Assembly (NCBI RefSeq): GCF_003626735.1
Contig: NZ_RBHX01000001.1
Coordinates: 1,984,001 to 2,048,000 of the forward strand
Direction of reading: 5' to 3'
Origin: Microbacterium sp. CGR2
GTDB taxonomy: Bacteria; Actinomycetota; Actinomycetes; Actinomycetales; Microbacteriaceae
Length of the DNA: 64,000 nucleotides
A program made the position numbers and the translations under genes. Below, piece after piece: positions 10,289-18,925 of the stretch (positions are counted from its first letter, which is position 1; every line of letters begins with the position of its first letter). The notes below the pieces were generated by a model. That model was not told the DNA's origin, ran no database searches, and worked only from the letters and a program-made list of their open reading frames with translations.

Positions 10289-11768
10289 CCTCACCTGGCT
10301 GGAGACCGTGCTGGTCGTCTTCCTGCTCCTGTGCGTCTTCATCGGGACCCTGCCCGTCATCAACACCGCGTGGCAGTTCCTCATGCTGCCTCTCCACGCT
10401 TTCCGCAATCACTACGCGGAGGCGGCGCCCTATCACCCGAACGTCGCCGTCATCATCCCCGCCTGGAACGAAGGGCTCGTCATCGGTGCCGCGATCGAGC
10501 GGCTGCTGCAGCTCGAGTACCCGGTCGACCGGCTCCGAGTGTTCGTCGTGGACGACGCCTCGACCGATGACACCCCGGCGGTCGTCCTGTCGAAGGCGGC
10601 TGCACACCCCGGCCGGGTCGTGCACCTCCGGCGGGACAAGGGCGGCGAGGGCAAGGCCCACACCCTCAACCATGGACTCGACGTGGTGCTCGCGGATGCG
10701 TGGACGGAGGCGGTGCTCATCATGGACGCCGATGTCATCTTCGCCCGGGATTCGCTGCGCAAGCTCAGCCGTCACCTCGCCGATGAGAAGGTCGGCGCCG
10801 TCACCGCGTACATCCCCGAAGCCAGCCGGGACCGCAACTACCTCACGCGGTTCATCGCCATCGAGTACGTGATCGGTCAGCTCTCCGCCCGTCGAACGCA
10901 GAACGTCGGGGGAGCGATCGCCTGCCTCGCCGGCGGGGCACAGCTGCATTCGCGCGCGAACCTCGAGGCGATCGGCGGACGCATTCCCACCGGCACCCTG
11001 GCCGAAGACACGATGACCACGTTCGAGGGGCAGCTCAAGGGGCGGCGGATGGTCTTCGAGCCGCACGCGGTCGTCGGCGCCGAAGAACCGCGCACGATCG
11101 ACAGCCTCTGGAAGCAGCGGCTGCGTTGGGCGCGCGGCAACGTGCAGTTGACCTCGATCTACCGGCGACTCTGGTTCCGCCCGAGTCGCACGCACAATCT
11201 GGGCAGCGTGTCGTTCGGGCTGGCGTGGTTCACGATCCTGCTTCTTCCTGTCTTCATGGTGCTCGCCTCCGCAGCCATGCTCACCCTTCTCCTCCTGCAC
11301 AGCGACATCGCCGAGTTCGTCTTCCGCTTCATGTGGATCTTCGCGGCGTGCGTGTATCTCTACTCGATGATCTACGCCGTGCAGCTGGACCCTCGCATCG
11401 GGCGGCAGTCCTGGCGGGAAGCACTCATGTTCCCGGGGCTCGGCGCGCTGATCCTGATGGCCATCGCCCTGTTCCCGTGGATCTTCGAGCAGGGCCTGGC
11501 GCAACTCGGGCTCGCGGTGACAGACGACACACGGTTCCTGTGGGCTGTGCTCTTCTACAGCTGGGGACCGATCTCGTTGCTCGGAATCTGGCTCGCGCGG
11601 GCCATCGAATCGCTTCCCGGCGGGCGTTTCTTCGCCGGACTGCTGCTCTACATCTGCGGCTTCGGCTCGCTGCTGTGCGCCATCACGGTTGATTCCTACA
11701 TCAAGGAGTGGCGCCGAGCCGACGCCTCTTGGATCAAGACCGAGAAGATCGGACGGGTCGACTCATGA
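10281..11768 (+). CDS. Membrane-embedded processive family 2 glycosyltransferase
   Basis: A 495-residue GT2 of the cellulose/chitin/poly-GlcNAc synthase type. One N-terminal membrane helix (about 8-30) precedes a cytoplasmic GT-A domain with DDAS (D91, D92), the nucleotide-metal DAD motif (D149, D151), AED (E242, D243) and QRLRW (279-283), the full D,D,D,QxxRW set of processive synthases. About five further helices follow (about 305-480). Such enzymes polymerise a sugar from UDP-sugar and push the chain through the membrane. No PilZ domain is present, so cyclic-di-GMP control of the BcsA type is not expected; control is more likely through the receiver proteins of the operon. The polymer is not identifiable, but pairing with a GlcNAc-type deacetylase favours an aminosugar glycan. 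Confidence 0.88.
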   Translation: MADLTWLETVLVVFLLLCVFIGTLPVINTAWQFLMLPLHAFRNHYAEAAPYHPNVAVIIPAWNEGLVIGAAIERLLQLEYPVDRLRVFVVDDASTDDTPAVVLSKAAAHPGRVVHLRRDKGGEGKAHTLNHGLDVVLADAWTEAVLIMDADVIFARDSLRKLSRHLADEKVGAVTAYIPEASRDRNYLTRFIAIEYVIGQLSARRTQNVGGAIACLAGGAQLHSRANLEAIGGRIPTGTLAEDTMTTFEGQLKGRRMVFEPHAVVGAEEPRTIDSLWKQRLRWARGNVQLTSIYRRLWFRPSRTHNLGSVSFGLAWFTILLLPVFMVLASAAMLTLLLLHSDIAEFVFRFMWIFAACVYLYSMIYAVQLDPRIGRQSWREALMFPGLGALILMAIALFPWIFEQGLAQLGLAVTDDTRFLWAVLFYSWGPISLLGIWLARAIESLPGGRFFAGLLLYICGFGSLLCAITVDSYIKEWRRADASWIKTEKIGRVDS

Positions 11769-11908
11769 CTCAGGCACCATCGGAGAAAGCCGAGGTCGAC
11801 GAGATCGCCACGGATGCGCGGCGCGAGCGGCGTCTGATCCCGCAGGCGCTGTTGTCGCTGGCCGTGGTCGTCGTGGTCGTCGTCGTGAGAGAGCTTCTCC
11901 TCCGATGA
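11765..11908 (+). CDS. 47-residue single-span membrane protein
   Basis: Starts with an ATG overlapping the glycosyltransferase stop by 4 bp and ends overlapping the receiver gene by 4 bp, which is strong evidence that this tiny frame is a gene. It has a charged N-terminal half (SEKAEVDEIATDARRERR) followed by a hydrophobic segment with an unbroken run of eight valines and a short basic tail (RELLLR). This suggests a tail-anchored or single-span protein, likely an accessory subunit of the neighbouring synthase or kinase. No family is recognised. Confidence 0.7.
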   Translation: MTQAPSEKAEVDEIATDARRERRLIPQALLSLAVVVVVVVVRELLLR

Positions 11909-12252
11909 CCGGTCGGCCACTGGCCCTCGTCGTCGAGGATGCGGCAGACCAGGCGGCGCTGCTGCGTCGCTATCTGGAACGCGAGGGTTTCGACGTGTTC
12001 GTCGCCGTCGACGCGGAATCCGCGATCGCCGCCTTCCCCGAGATCGATCCCGTCGTCGCCGTCCTCGACCTCCTTCTGCCGGGGATCTCGGGTCAGGAAT
12101 GCGCACGCCTGGTGCAGAAGCGATTCCCCGGGTGCTTCCTCATCATCAGCTCGGTCTTCGACGCTGCGGACTACCCGCCCGCGGATGCCGCGTTGCCGAA
12201 GCCCATCATCGGTGCGCACCTGCACGCCATCATCGCGGGGGTGCCGCGGTGA
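11905..12252 (+). CDS. Stand-alone response regulator receiver protein
   Basis: A 115-residue CheY-like receiver with nothing attached. Acidic pocket VVEDAADQ, phospho-acceptor aspartate in VAVLDLLLPGISG, a serine in the LIISS strand and a lysine-proline pair in LPKPI are all present. The ATG at 11905 overlaps the upstream small gene by 4 bp, and the stop overlaps the kinase GTG by 4 bp. Receivers without an output domain usually relay phosphate or bind a partner; here the partner could be the kinase, the glycosyltransferase or the REC-PIG-L enzyme. No DNA-binding domain is encoded in this operon. Confidence 0.88.
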   Translation: MTGRPLALVVEDAADQAALLRRYLEREGFDVFVAVDAESAIAAFPEIDPVVAVLDLLLPGISGQECARLVQKRFPGCFLIISSVFDAADYPPADAALPKPIIGAHLHAIIAGVPR

Positions 12253-14039
12253 GGGCGACTCCGCTCGATCGTGCAGGGAGCCGGTGGTACCGGACCTTCG
12301 ACAACCCGAGCCCGTTGGTCAAGCAGTCTCCCACGGTCATCGCCACCATCCTCGCCGCACTGCTGACGTGGTGGAATGCGGATCTGCCTTTCACTCATTT
12401 CGGTGCCGCTGCCGCGGGGATCGTCATCGTGCTGCTCGCGACCGTCCAGGCCGCAGTGTTGAGCGCTCGGCACGTGTACGACGGATGGGTCGTACTCCTC
12501 ATCCCGATGATCGACATCGTGGGGCTCGGTCTGTTCCGCGCAGGAACGGGCGGAGCGGCCTCGCTCTTCTCCTCTTTCGTGCTGCTGCCCGCCGTGTGGA
12601 TCGCGGCGGCTCCGGGCATCCGCTACGTCTTCGTCGTGGGCGGGTTGACCTCTCTCGCGCTGCTCATGCCGTATTTCGCGGATCCTCCCGGCAACTGGGT
12701 CGCCTGGCTGCGCGGTGTCGTCGCCCCCCTCGTGTTCGCCGCCGTCGCCGCGGTCGTCAACGAGCTGTCCCGCCAGCAGCGCGAGCGGGCGGAACAGGCG
12801 GAGGAACTCGTGGGGGAGCGCACGGCCGCACTCGCCGACAACGTCAAGATGATCGTGCAACTGCGCGAGAAAGAGCATCAGTACCGGTCTCTCGTGGAGT
12901 CCTACGAGGGTCTGTGGTCGTCGATCACGGCCCAGGCGGTCATCGCGACCAACCGGCACGGCGTGATCACGGCATGGAACCCCGGGGCGGAGCGGCTGCT
13001 GGGCCTCTCCTCCGCAGAGGCGCTGAACGACGTGCGCGTCGACCGGTTCTTCTCCGAGTCCTCGTTGGTCGCTCTGGCGAGCGACTGCACCCAGGAGCAG
13101 CTCAGCGCGCTCGACGCGGACCTGCCGCCGGGGCTGCGGGCCCTCTTCGCCGGCGCGGACGACGAGGAGACCGCGGAGAGCGATGTCGATGTGGTGACGG
13201 CTTCCGGCACCCCCGTGCCGTCCCGGGTGACGGTGAATCCGTATCGAGACGGTTCCGGTACCCAGCAGGGATACCTGCTGGTGGTGACCGACGAGAGCAA
13301 GGCGGTCGAGGTCGCGCGGATGAAGGACGAGTTCGTCGGGATGATCTCCCATGAGCTGCGGACCCCGCTGAGTGCCATCATCGGCTTCCTCGACCTGCTG
13401 CAGAACGACCCGGCGCAGCCGCTCACCGACGAGCAGCAGGAGTTCGTGGGAATCATCGAGCGCAACGCGCAGCGCCTGCTCACCCTCGTCGGCGACCTGC
13501 TCTTCACCGCGCAGGTCGAATCCGGTCGCTTTCCGCTGGATCGCGCGGAGGCCGATGTGGCCGAACTCGTCCGTGCCGCCGTCGCCTCTTCGGGGCCGCA
13601 TGCGCAGCGCGGGGGCATCGAGATATCGGCCGAGGTCGACGCCGACTCCATCCGGCTCCTCCTCGACGCGAACCGTATCGGCCAGGCCCTCGACAACCTG
13701 CTGTCGAACGCGATCAAGTTCACCCCGCGCGGGGGGCGTGTCACCGCTCGCGCCCGGATCGTCGACGGCGGGGTGGAGCTCTCGGTGCGCGACACGGGCG
13801 TCGGCATCCCCGAAGACGAGCAGGGGATGCTGTTCACCCGTTTCTTCCGGGCCTCCACGGCGACCAGGAACGCGGTTCCCGGCGTGGGGCTGGGCCTCAC
13901 CATCACCCGTGCGATCGTCCTCGCCCACGGCGGCACGATGGATGTGACCAGCAAGGAAGGCGTGGGCACCGAGTTCCGCTTCGTGCTGCCGTCTGCGCCG
14001 AAGACCGAGACGCTGAGGACGCTGAGCCGCGCGGACTGA
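12249..14039 (+). CDS. Membrane sensor histidine kinase with PAS domain
   Basis: A 596-residue kinase starting at GTG 12249, overlapping the receiver stop (GTGA). About five to six membrane helices fill residues 25-170 with almost no extracellular domain. A short coiled coil follows (QQRERAEQAEELVGERTA), then a PAS domain (about 215-340, starting near AQAVIATNRHGVITAWN), HisKA with the phospho-accepting H368 in ISHELRTPLSA, and a HATPase with DNLLSNAIKFTP, DTGVGIPEDE and GVGLGLTI. It senses something in or at the membrane, or a ligand or redox cue via PAS. It is the last gene of the operon and presumably phosphorylates the two receiver domains encoded upstream. Confidence 0.92.
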   Translation: MRATPLDRAGSRWYRTFDNPSPLVKQSPTVIATILAALLTWWNADLPFTHFGAAAAGIVIVLLATVQAAVLSARHVYDGWVVLLIPMIDIVGLGLFRAGTGGAASLFSSFVLLPAVWIAAAPGIRYVFVVGGLTSLALLMPYFADPPGNWVAWLRGVVAPLVFAAVAAVVNELSRQQRERAEQAEELVGERTAALADNVKMIVQLREKEHQYRSLVESYEGLWSSITAQAVIATNRHGVITAWNPGAERLLGLSSAEALNDVRVDRFFSESSLVALASDCTQEQLSALDADLPPGLRALFAGADDEETAESDVDVVTASGTPVPSRVTVNPYRDGSGTQQGYLLVVTDESKAVEVARMKDEFVGMISHELRTPLSAIIGFLDLLQNDPAQPLTDEQQEFVGIIERNAQRLLTLVGDLLFTAQVESGRFPLDRAEADVAELVRAAVASSGPHAQRGGIEISAEVDADSIRLLLDANRIGQALDNLLSNAIKFTPRGGRVTARARIVDGGVELSVRDTGVGIPEDEQGMLFTRFFRASTATRNAVPGVGLGLTITRAIVLAHGGTMDVTSKEGVGTEFRFVLPSAPKTETLRTLSRAD

Positions 14040-14114
14040 GAACGCGTCATCCAACGCTGCGCCATCTGATAGCCTGGTCGGCTCGCTGTGCGGGCGGAAG
14101 GACGGCCACGCACC

Positions 14115-15803
14115 GTGGGATACATCGATGTTTCCGGAGTGGCGCTGACGCTGCCGGACGGCAGACCGCTTCTCGACGAGGCGACGTTCCGGGTGGGCGC
14201 GGGTTCGACGAGCGCTCTGATCGGCCCGAACGGCGCAGGAAAGACGACTCTGCTGCGGATCATCCGTGGCGATCAGGCAGCCGAGTCCGGCGTCGTGACC
14301 ATCGACGGCGGGTTGGGTGTGATGGACCAGTTCGTGGGGCACGGTGAGCCCGGCCAGACGGTGCACGACCTGCTGGTGGGTGTCTCCCCTGCACGCGTTC
14401 GGGCCGCAGCCGTGGCGCTCGAGGTCGCCGAGAACGCGCTGATCGAGAGAGACGAGAACGATACGCAGATGGCGTACGCCTCGGCGATCACGGAGTATGC
14501 GGATGCCGGGGGCTACGAGCACCAGACCGTCTGGGATCAGTGCACGGTGAGCGCGTTGGGCGTGCCGTTCGAACGGGCGAGGTTCCGCGAACTGACGTCA
14601 TTGTCCGGCGGTGAGCAGAAGCGACTGGCGCTCGAGGCTCTGTTGCGGGGGCCTGACGAGGTGCTGCTGCTCGACGAGCCGGACAACTACCTCGACGTCC
14701 CGGCGAAGCGGTGGCTCGAGGAGCGGCTCCGGGAGACGTCGAAGACCGTGCTTCTCGTGTCTCACGACCGCGAACTTCTCGCCCGTGCCGCCGACCGCCT
14801 GATCACGCTCGAGCCCGGTGGTGCCGGCTCGACGGCGTGGGTGCACGGCGGCGGTTTTGCGACGTATCACCAGGCGCGTGCCGACCGGATGGATCGGCTC
14901 GACGAGCTTCGGCGGCGCTGGGACGAACAGCACGAGAAGCTGCGCACCCTCGTGGCGAACCTGAAGGTGAAGGCATCGGCGAACGACGGCTTCGCTTCGC
15001 GGTACCAGGCGGCGCAGACACGTCTGCGGAAGTTCCAGGAAGCGGGGCCGCCTGAAGAACGCCCGCCGGCTCAGGACTTCGACATGCGGTTGCGCGGCGC
15101 CCGCACCGGCAAACGTGCCGTCGTGGCGTCTGCTCTCGAGCTGACCGGGCTCATGCGGCCTTTCGACGCCGAGATCTGGTACGGCGACCGGGTCGCCGTC
15201 CTCGGCTCCAACGGGTCAGGCAAGTCGCACTTCCTGCGGCTGCTGGCTCGTGGGGGCAGCGATCCGGATCCCACCCTCGGGCACGTCACCTCGGCCGCTG
15301 AGCAGGTGAGCGACGTGCCGCACACCGGCAGAGCGACCCTCGGCGCGCGCATCGTTCCGGGGTTGTTCGCGCAGACGCACGCGCATCCGGAGTTCGTCGG
15401 GCGTTCGCTCCTCGACATCCTGCATCGCGGTGATGACCGACGCGACGGGATGCCGCGGGATGCGGCGAGCTCGGCACTGGACCGCTACGGTCTGGTGCGC
15501 CAGTCGAAGCAGACCTTCGAGTCTCTCTCGGGGGGACAGCAGGCGCGGTTCCAGGTGCTGCTGCTGGAACTGTCCGGAGCGACGCTGCTGCTGCTCGACG
15601 AACCGACGGACAACCTCGACCTGGAGTCGGCGGAAGCCCTGGAGGATGCGCTGGTGCGCTACGCGGGGACGGTTCTCGCCGTCACCCACGACCGGTGGTT
15701 CGCGCGCTCCTTCGACCGGTTCCTGGTCTTCGGGTCGGACGGCGACGTCTACGAGTCCGACGCCCCGGTGTGGGACGAACGGCGGGTGGTGCGGGCGCGC
15801 TGA
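14115..15803 (+). CDS. ABC-F family ATPase
   Basis: A soluble protein of 562 residues with two ABC domains and no membrane segment. Domain 1 has GPNGAGKTTLL, LSGGEQKRLALEAL and LLLDEPDNYLD; domain 2 has GSNGSGKSHFL, LSGGQQARFQVLLLEL and LLLDEPTDNLD. They are separated by a charged interdomain linker. ABC-F proteins act on the ribosome as translation factors or give antibiotic protection; which applies cannot be told. The GTG at 14115 (GYIDVSGV...) was preferred over GTG 14088 because GGAAGGA lies upstream and because family members start near this point. A TAGCCT -10-like box lies at 14070-14075. No terminator separates it from the kinase gene, but a 75-bp gap and its own -10 suggest an independent unit. 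Confidence 0.88.
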   Translation: MGYIDVSGVALTLPDGRPLLDEATFRVGAGSTSALIGPNGAGKTTLLRIIRGDQAAESGVVTIDGGLGVMDQFVGHGEPGQTVHDLLVGVSPARVRAAAVALEVAENALIERDENDTQMAYASAITEYADAGGYEHQTVWDQCTVSALGVPFERARFRELTSLSGGEQKRLALEALLRGPDEVLLLDEPDNYLDVPAKRWLEERLRETSKTVLLVSHDRELLARAADRLITLEPGGAGSTAWVHGGGFATYHQARADRMDRLDELRRRWDEQHEKLRTLVANLKVKASANDGFASRYQAAQTRLRKFQEAGPPEERPPAQDFDMRLRGARTGKRAVVASALELTGLMRPFDAEIWYGDRVAVLGSNGSGKSHFLRLLARGGSDPDPTLGHVTSAAEQVSDVPHTGRATLGARIVPGLFAQTHAHPEFVGRSLLDILHRGDDRRDGMPRDAASSALDRYGLVRQSKQTFESLSGGQQARFQVLLLELSGATLLLLDEPTDNLDLESAEALEDALVRYAGTVLAVTHDRWFARSFDRFLVFGSDGDVYESDAPVWDERRVVRAR

Positions 15804-15834
15804 GCGTTCCCTGAGGGGAGGGCGCGGCGAGGCG

Positions 15835-16920
15835 TCAGGACAGGCGGAACGGCTCCGCCGCGCGCGCACCAGGGTCGAGGGCCAGGTCGGCGAGGACGGC
15901 GCCGATGCCGGTGGCGAATTTGAAGCCGTGACCGGAGAAGCCGGCACCGACGACGGTCCGTCCTCGCCGATCCAGCACGAACGTGCCATCGTCGGTCGAC
16001 GTGTAGGTGCAGCTGATCGGGACCGCGGATGCCGCGTCGAGTCCTGGCAGCCACTCCCGCACATATTCGCTCAAAGCCTGCTGATGCGTCGCGCGGTGCG
16101 GGCGCCCGTCCGGATCGACCTGGTCTCCGACCCCGTGGAATCCCACCTTCACGCCTTCGCCGGGTGTCGGCATCCCGTACACGGTGGCAGGATGGCGGTC
16201 CGGATCCACGTAGTGGTTGAACGACGGCCAGGGGGAATCCGTGCCGGGGCGGAAGTGCGCCGGCGTCTCCTCTGTGACGGTGAGCCGAGGCAGCCCGAAC
16301 CGACCGAGAAGTTCGGAACTCCACGCGCCCGCTGTCACGACCGCGGTGTCGGCGTGCACTCGGCTTCCGTTCGCGAGGGCGAGGACGACGCCCTTCGCGT
16401 CCTCGCCGATGTGCGCCACCGGCGTGCGCCAGCGCACTTCGCCACCGCCCGCGATGATGCGCTGTTCCAGCGCGCGGAGCGCGTCGGACGCGCGGATGAC
16501 CCCGGCATCCGACGACCACAGGACGACACCTTCGAATCGCATGCCCGGCCATCGGGTTGCGGCACCCGTCGCCGTGAGGAGCTCGGCGGCGATGCCGCGC
16601 GCGACCAGACGATCCCGCACCGCGGCGACGTCGAGCCGACCGTGTGTCACCAGCCCGTGCAGGCGCAGCAGGGGCTCGCCGTCCACAGGCCCGAGGGTGT
16701 CCCAGCCCTCGCGGGAGCGCATCAGAAGGTCGAGATAGTGCTCCTCGGCGTAGGCGTTGTTGAAGTTACGGGTCGCCCCGTGGGAGGCACCCTGGTGATG
16801 ACCGCGCGCGAACTGCTCCAGCACGACCGGTCGGAGCCCCCGCCGCGTCAACTCCCAGGCGGTCGCGAGACCCATCACTCCGCCGCCGACGACGGCGACG
16901 TCCACGGCATCCGTCTCCAT
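15835..16920 (-). CDS. FAD-dependent N-methyl amino acid oxidase (sarcosine oxidase / SolA family)
   Basis: A 361-residue flavoenzyme of the monomeric sarcosine oxidase / N-methyltryptophan oxidase family. It oxidises a secondary or methylated amine, giving an imine or formaldehyde plus hydrogen peroxide. It has an N-terminal dinucleotide motif VAVVGGGVMGLATAWEL, the SHGATR segment near the flavin, and a cysteine in SCTYTSTDDGTFVLD that matches the residue covalently bound to FAD in monomeric sarcosine oxidase. Start ATG at 16920 is preceded by GGAGGA; longer in-frame starts upstream lack support. It converges on the ABC-F gene and is divergent from the GuaB-like gene. The true amine substrate is not determinable. 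Confidence 0.85.
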   Translation of the reverse strand: METDAVDVAVVGGGVMGLATAWELTRRGLRPVVLEQFARGHHQGASHGATRNFNNAYAEEHYLDLLMRSREGWDTLGPVDGEPLLRLHGLVTHGRLDVAAVRDRLVARGIAAELLTATGAATRWPGMRFEGVVLWSSDAGVIRASDALRALEQRIIAGGGEVRWRTPVAHIGEDAKGVVLALANGSRVHADTAVVTAGAWSSELLGRFGLPRLTVTEETPAHFRPGTDSPWPSFNHYVDPDRHPATVYGMPTPGEGVKVGFHGVGDQVDPDGRPHRATHQQALSEYVREWLPGLDAASAVPISCTYTSTDDGTFVLDRRGRTVVGAGFSGHGFKFATGIGAVLADLALDPGARAAEPFRLS

Positions 16921-16975
16921 GGTTCCTCCGCTTCTCGTTCCAGTCTCCCAGCCGCAGGACGTCTTGAGCGCCGGG

Positions 16976-16981
16976 TAGGCT
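16976..16981 (+). promoter_or_regulatory. -10 element of a probable leaderless promoter (GuaB-like gene)
   Basis: TAGGCT ends 7 nt before the GTG at 16988. No ribosome binding site and no clear -35 are present, matching the pattern seen at several other genes of this window. Confidence 0.55.
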
Positions 16982-16987
16982 GGACGG

Positions 16988-18109
16988 GTGACCATGGAGA
17001 TCGAGCTCGGCCGAGGAAAGCGCGCCCGTCGCGCGTACACCTTCGATGACATCGCGGTGGTGCCGTCGCGTCGCACGCGCAACCCCGAAGATGTCTCGAC
17101 CGCCTGGACCATCGATGCGTTCGGATTCGACATCCCCGTGCTCGGTGCGCCGATGGACTCGGTCGTGAGCCCGCAGACCGCGATCATGCTCGGCCAGCTG
17201 GGCGGACTCGGCGTCCTCGATCTCGAGGGGCTGTGGACGCGTTACGAGAACCCGGAACCTCTCCTCGCGGAGATCGCGGGTCTCGACGAGCACGAAGCGA
17301 CCGTGCGCATGCAGCAGCTGTACTCCGAGCCCATCAAGCCGGAACTCATCACCCGCCGCATCGCGGAGGTTCGTGAGGCGGGGGTCACGGTCGCCGGCTC
17401 CCTCACCCCGCAGCGCACCCAGGAGTTCTACGACACGGTCGCCGCGGCCGGCGTCGACCTGTTCGTGATCCGCGGCACGACGGTCTCGGCCGAGCACGTG
17501 TCGAGCGTCGCCGAGCCGCTCAACCTCAAGAAGTTCATCTACGACCTCGACGTCCCCGTCATCGTGGGCGGCGCGGCGACGTACACGGCGGCACTGCATC
17601 TCATGCGCACCGGAGCGGCCGGCGTGCTCGTCGGCTTCGGCGGAGGGGCCGCGTCGACGACGCGCGCGACCCTCGGCATCCATGCGCCGATGGCCACGGC
17701 GGTCTCCGATGTCGCCGCCGCGCGTCGCGACTACCTCGACGAGTCGGGCGGCCGTTACGTGCACGTCATCGCCGACGGTGGAGTCGGCACGTCCGGCGAC
17801 ATCGTCAAGGCTCTCGCCATGGGAGCGGATGCCGTGATGCTCGGTGTCGCGCTCGCTCGCGCCACCGACGCGCCGGGGCGCGGCTTCCACTGGGGCCCCG
17901 AGGCGCACCACGCGAAGCTTCCCCGTGGGCGTCGCGTCGAGGTCGGCGGCATCGGCACCCTCGAGGAGATCCTCTACGGCCCGGCCCCGGTCGCCGACGG
18001 CACGGCGAACCTGATCGGCGCGCTGCGCAAGTCCATGGCGACCACCGGGTACTCCGACCTCAAGGAGTTCCAGCGGGTCGAGGTCGTGCTCGCGCCGTAC
18101 GAGGCCTGA
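16988..18109 (+). CDS. GuaB3-type IMP dehydrogenase-related protein
   Basis: A 373-residue TIM-barrel protein of the IMPDH/GMP reductase superfamily, opening with YTFDDIAVVPSRRTR and lacking the CBS insert. The loop that carries the catalytic cysteine in IMPDH (GPGSICTTR in the guaB product of this window) reads GGGAASTTR here, with serine at the cysteine position, near residue 220. It is therefore unlikely to be an ordinary IMP dehydrogenase; GuaB3 proteins of actinobacteria have no settled function. The barrel end retains [27 protein letters not shown], a phosphate-binding region. Start is the leaderless-type GTG 16988; ATG 16994 is two codons downstream. SURF1 follows 15 bp later and is probably co-transcribed. 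Confidence 0.88.
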   Translation: MTMEIELGRGKRARRAYTFDDIAVVPSRRTRNPEDVSTAWTIDAFGFDIPVLGAPMDSVVSPQTAIMLGQLGGLGVLDLEGLWTRYENPEPLLAEIAGLDEHEATVRMQQLYSEPIKPELITRRIAEVREAGVTVAGSLTPQRTQEFYDTVAAAGVDLFVIRGTTVSAEHVSSVAEPLNLKKFIYDLDVPVIVGGAATYTAALHLMRTGAAGVLVGFGGGAASTTRATLGIHAPMATAVSDVAAARRDYLDESGGRYVHVIADGGVGTSGDIVKALAMGADAVMLGVALARATDAPGRGFHWGPEAHHAKLPRGRRVEVGGIGTLEEILYGPAPVADGTANLIGALRKSMATTGYSDLKEFQRVEVVLAPYEA

Positions 18110-18124
18110 GGCACTGCGCGCACC

Positions 18125-18925
18125 GTGACGACTCCGCAGCTGTTCCCACCGACCCTTCGCGAGGTCATGCTCCGGGGACGATGGATCGGCATGCTGGTGC
18201 TGTGCCTGATCGTCGCCGCGGTGTTCGCCTGGCTCGGTCAATGGCAACTGGAGCGCGCCATCGAGACCGATCCGCCGCCCGCAGGGGCGACCGAGCAGGT
18301 GCGCCCGCTGACCGACGTGGTCGAGCCGGGGGAGTACCTGCCGGAGCCGCTGGTCGGTCAGCGCGTCGAGACCTCGGGAACCTGGATCGCCGACGACTTC
18401 CTGGTCGTTTCCGGCCGGTTCAATGACGACGTCGAGGGGTTCTGGGTGACGGGTCAGCTGCGCGTCGCCGATCGCACCTCGATCGCCGTGGCGGTCGGCT
18501 GGGCAGCCGACCGAGAGAGCGCCGATGCCGCGCTCGCCGCGCTCGCCGCGGAAGCCGACGGATCCACCGTGGAGGTGACGGGTCGCATCATCTCCGACGA
18601 GGGGCCGGCACTGCCGCCGCGTGACGACCCCGACCGGATCGACCGGATGTCGACGGCGGCTCTCCTGAGCCGCTGGCACGACGTCGAGCAGCTCGATGTG
18701 TACCGCCCGTATCTCGCGTCGACGTCGGGGGCCGCAGGTCTGGCCGACATCTCCTCGCCGGCGCCGGAGGAGCAGTCCCCGGTGAACTGGCTCAACATCT
18801 TCTACGCGGTCGAGTGGGCCATCTTCGCCGGCTTCGCGTTCTACCTCTGGTACCGCCTGGCGAAAGACGCCTGGGAGCGCGAGGTCGAAGAGTTCGAAGA
18901 GGCTGCGGGCGCGGCGTCCGCCTGA
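18125..18925 (+). CDS. SURF1 family cytochrome oxidase assembly protein
   Basis: A 266-residue membrane protein with an N-terminal helix (about 20-40), the typical LGQWQLERAIE segment right after it, a large extracytoplasmic domain, and a second helix near residue 225-245 (LNIFYAVEWAIFAGFAFYLW). SURF1 proteins assist assembly, probably haem insertion, of cytochrome c oxidase. Start GTG at 18125. It follows the GuaB-like gene by 15 bp and is probably in the same transcript. The C-terminal tail is acidic and alanine-rich. Confidence 0.88.
   Translation: MTTPQLFPPTLREVMLRGRWIGMLVLCLIVAAVFAWLGQWQLERAIETDPPPAGATEQVRPLTDVVEPGEYLPEPLVGQRVETSGTWIADDFLVVSGRFNDDVEGFWVTGQLRVADRTSIAVAVGWAADRESADAALAALAAEADGSTVEVTGRIISDEGPALPPRDDPDRIDRMSTAALLSRWHDVEQLDVYRPYLASTSGAAGLADISSPAPEEQSPVNWLNIFYAVEWAIFAGFAFYLWYRLAKDAWEREVEEFEEAAGAASA

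Noticed and set aside
12099..12248. N-terminal extension of the histidine kinase into the receiver gene
   Set aside because: It would overlap the receiver by 150 bp; GTG 12249 gives the same 4-bp coupling as the other operon genes and a sensible N-terminus.
14088..14114. Earlier GTG start for the ABC-F protein
   Set aside because: No ribosome binding site, only 13 nt from a -10-like hexamer, and it adds nine residues not typical of the family; kept only as an alternative.
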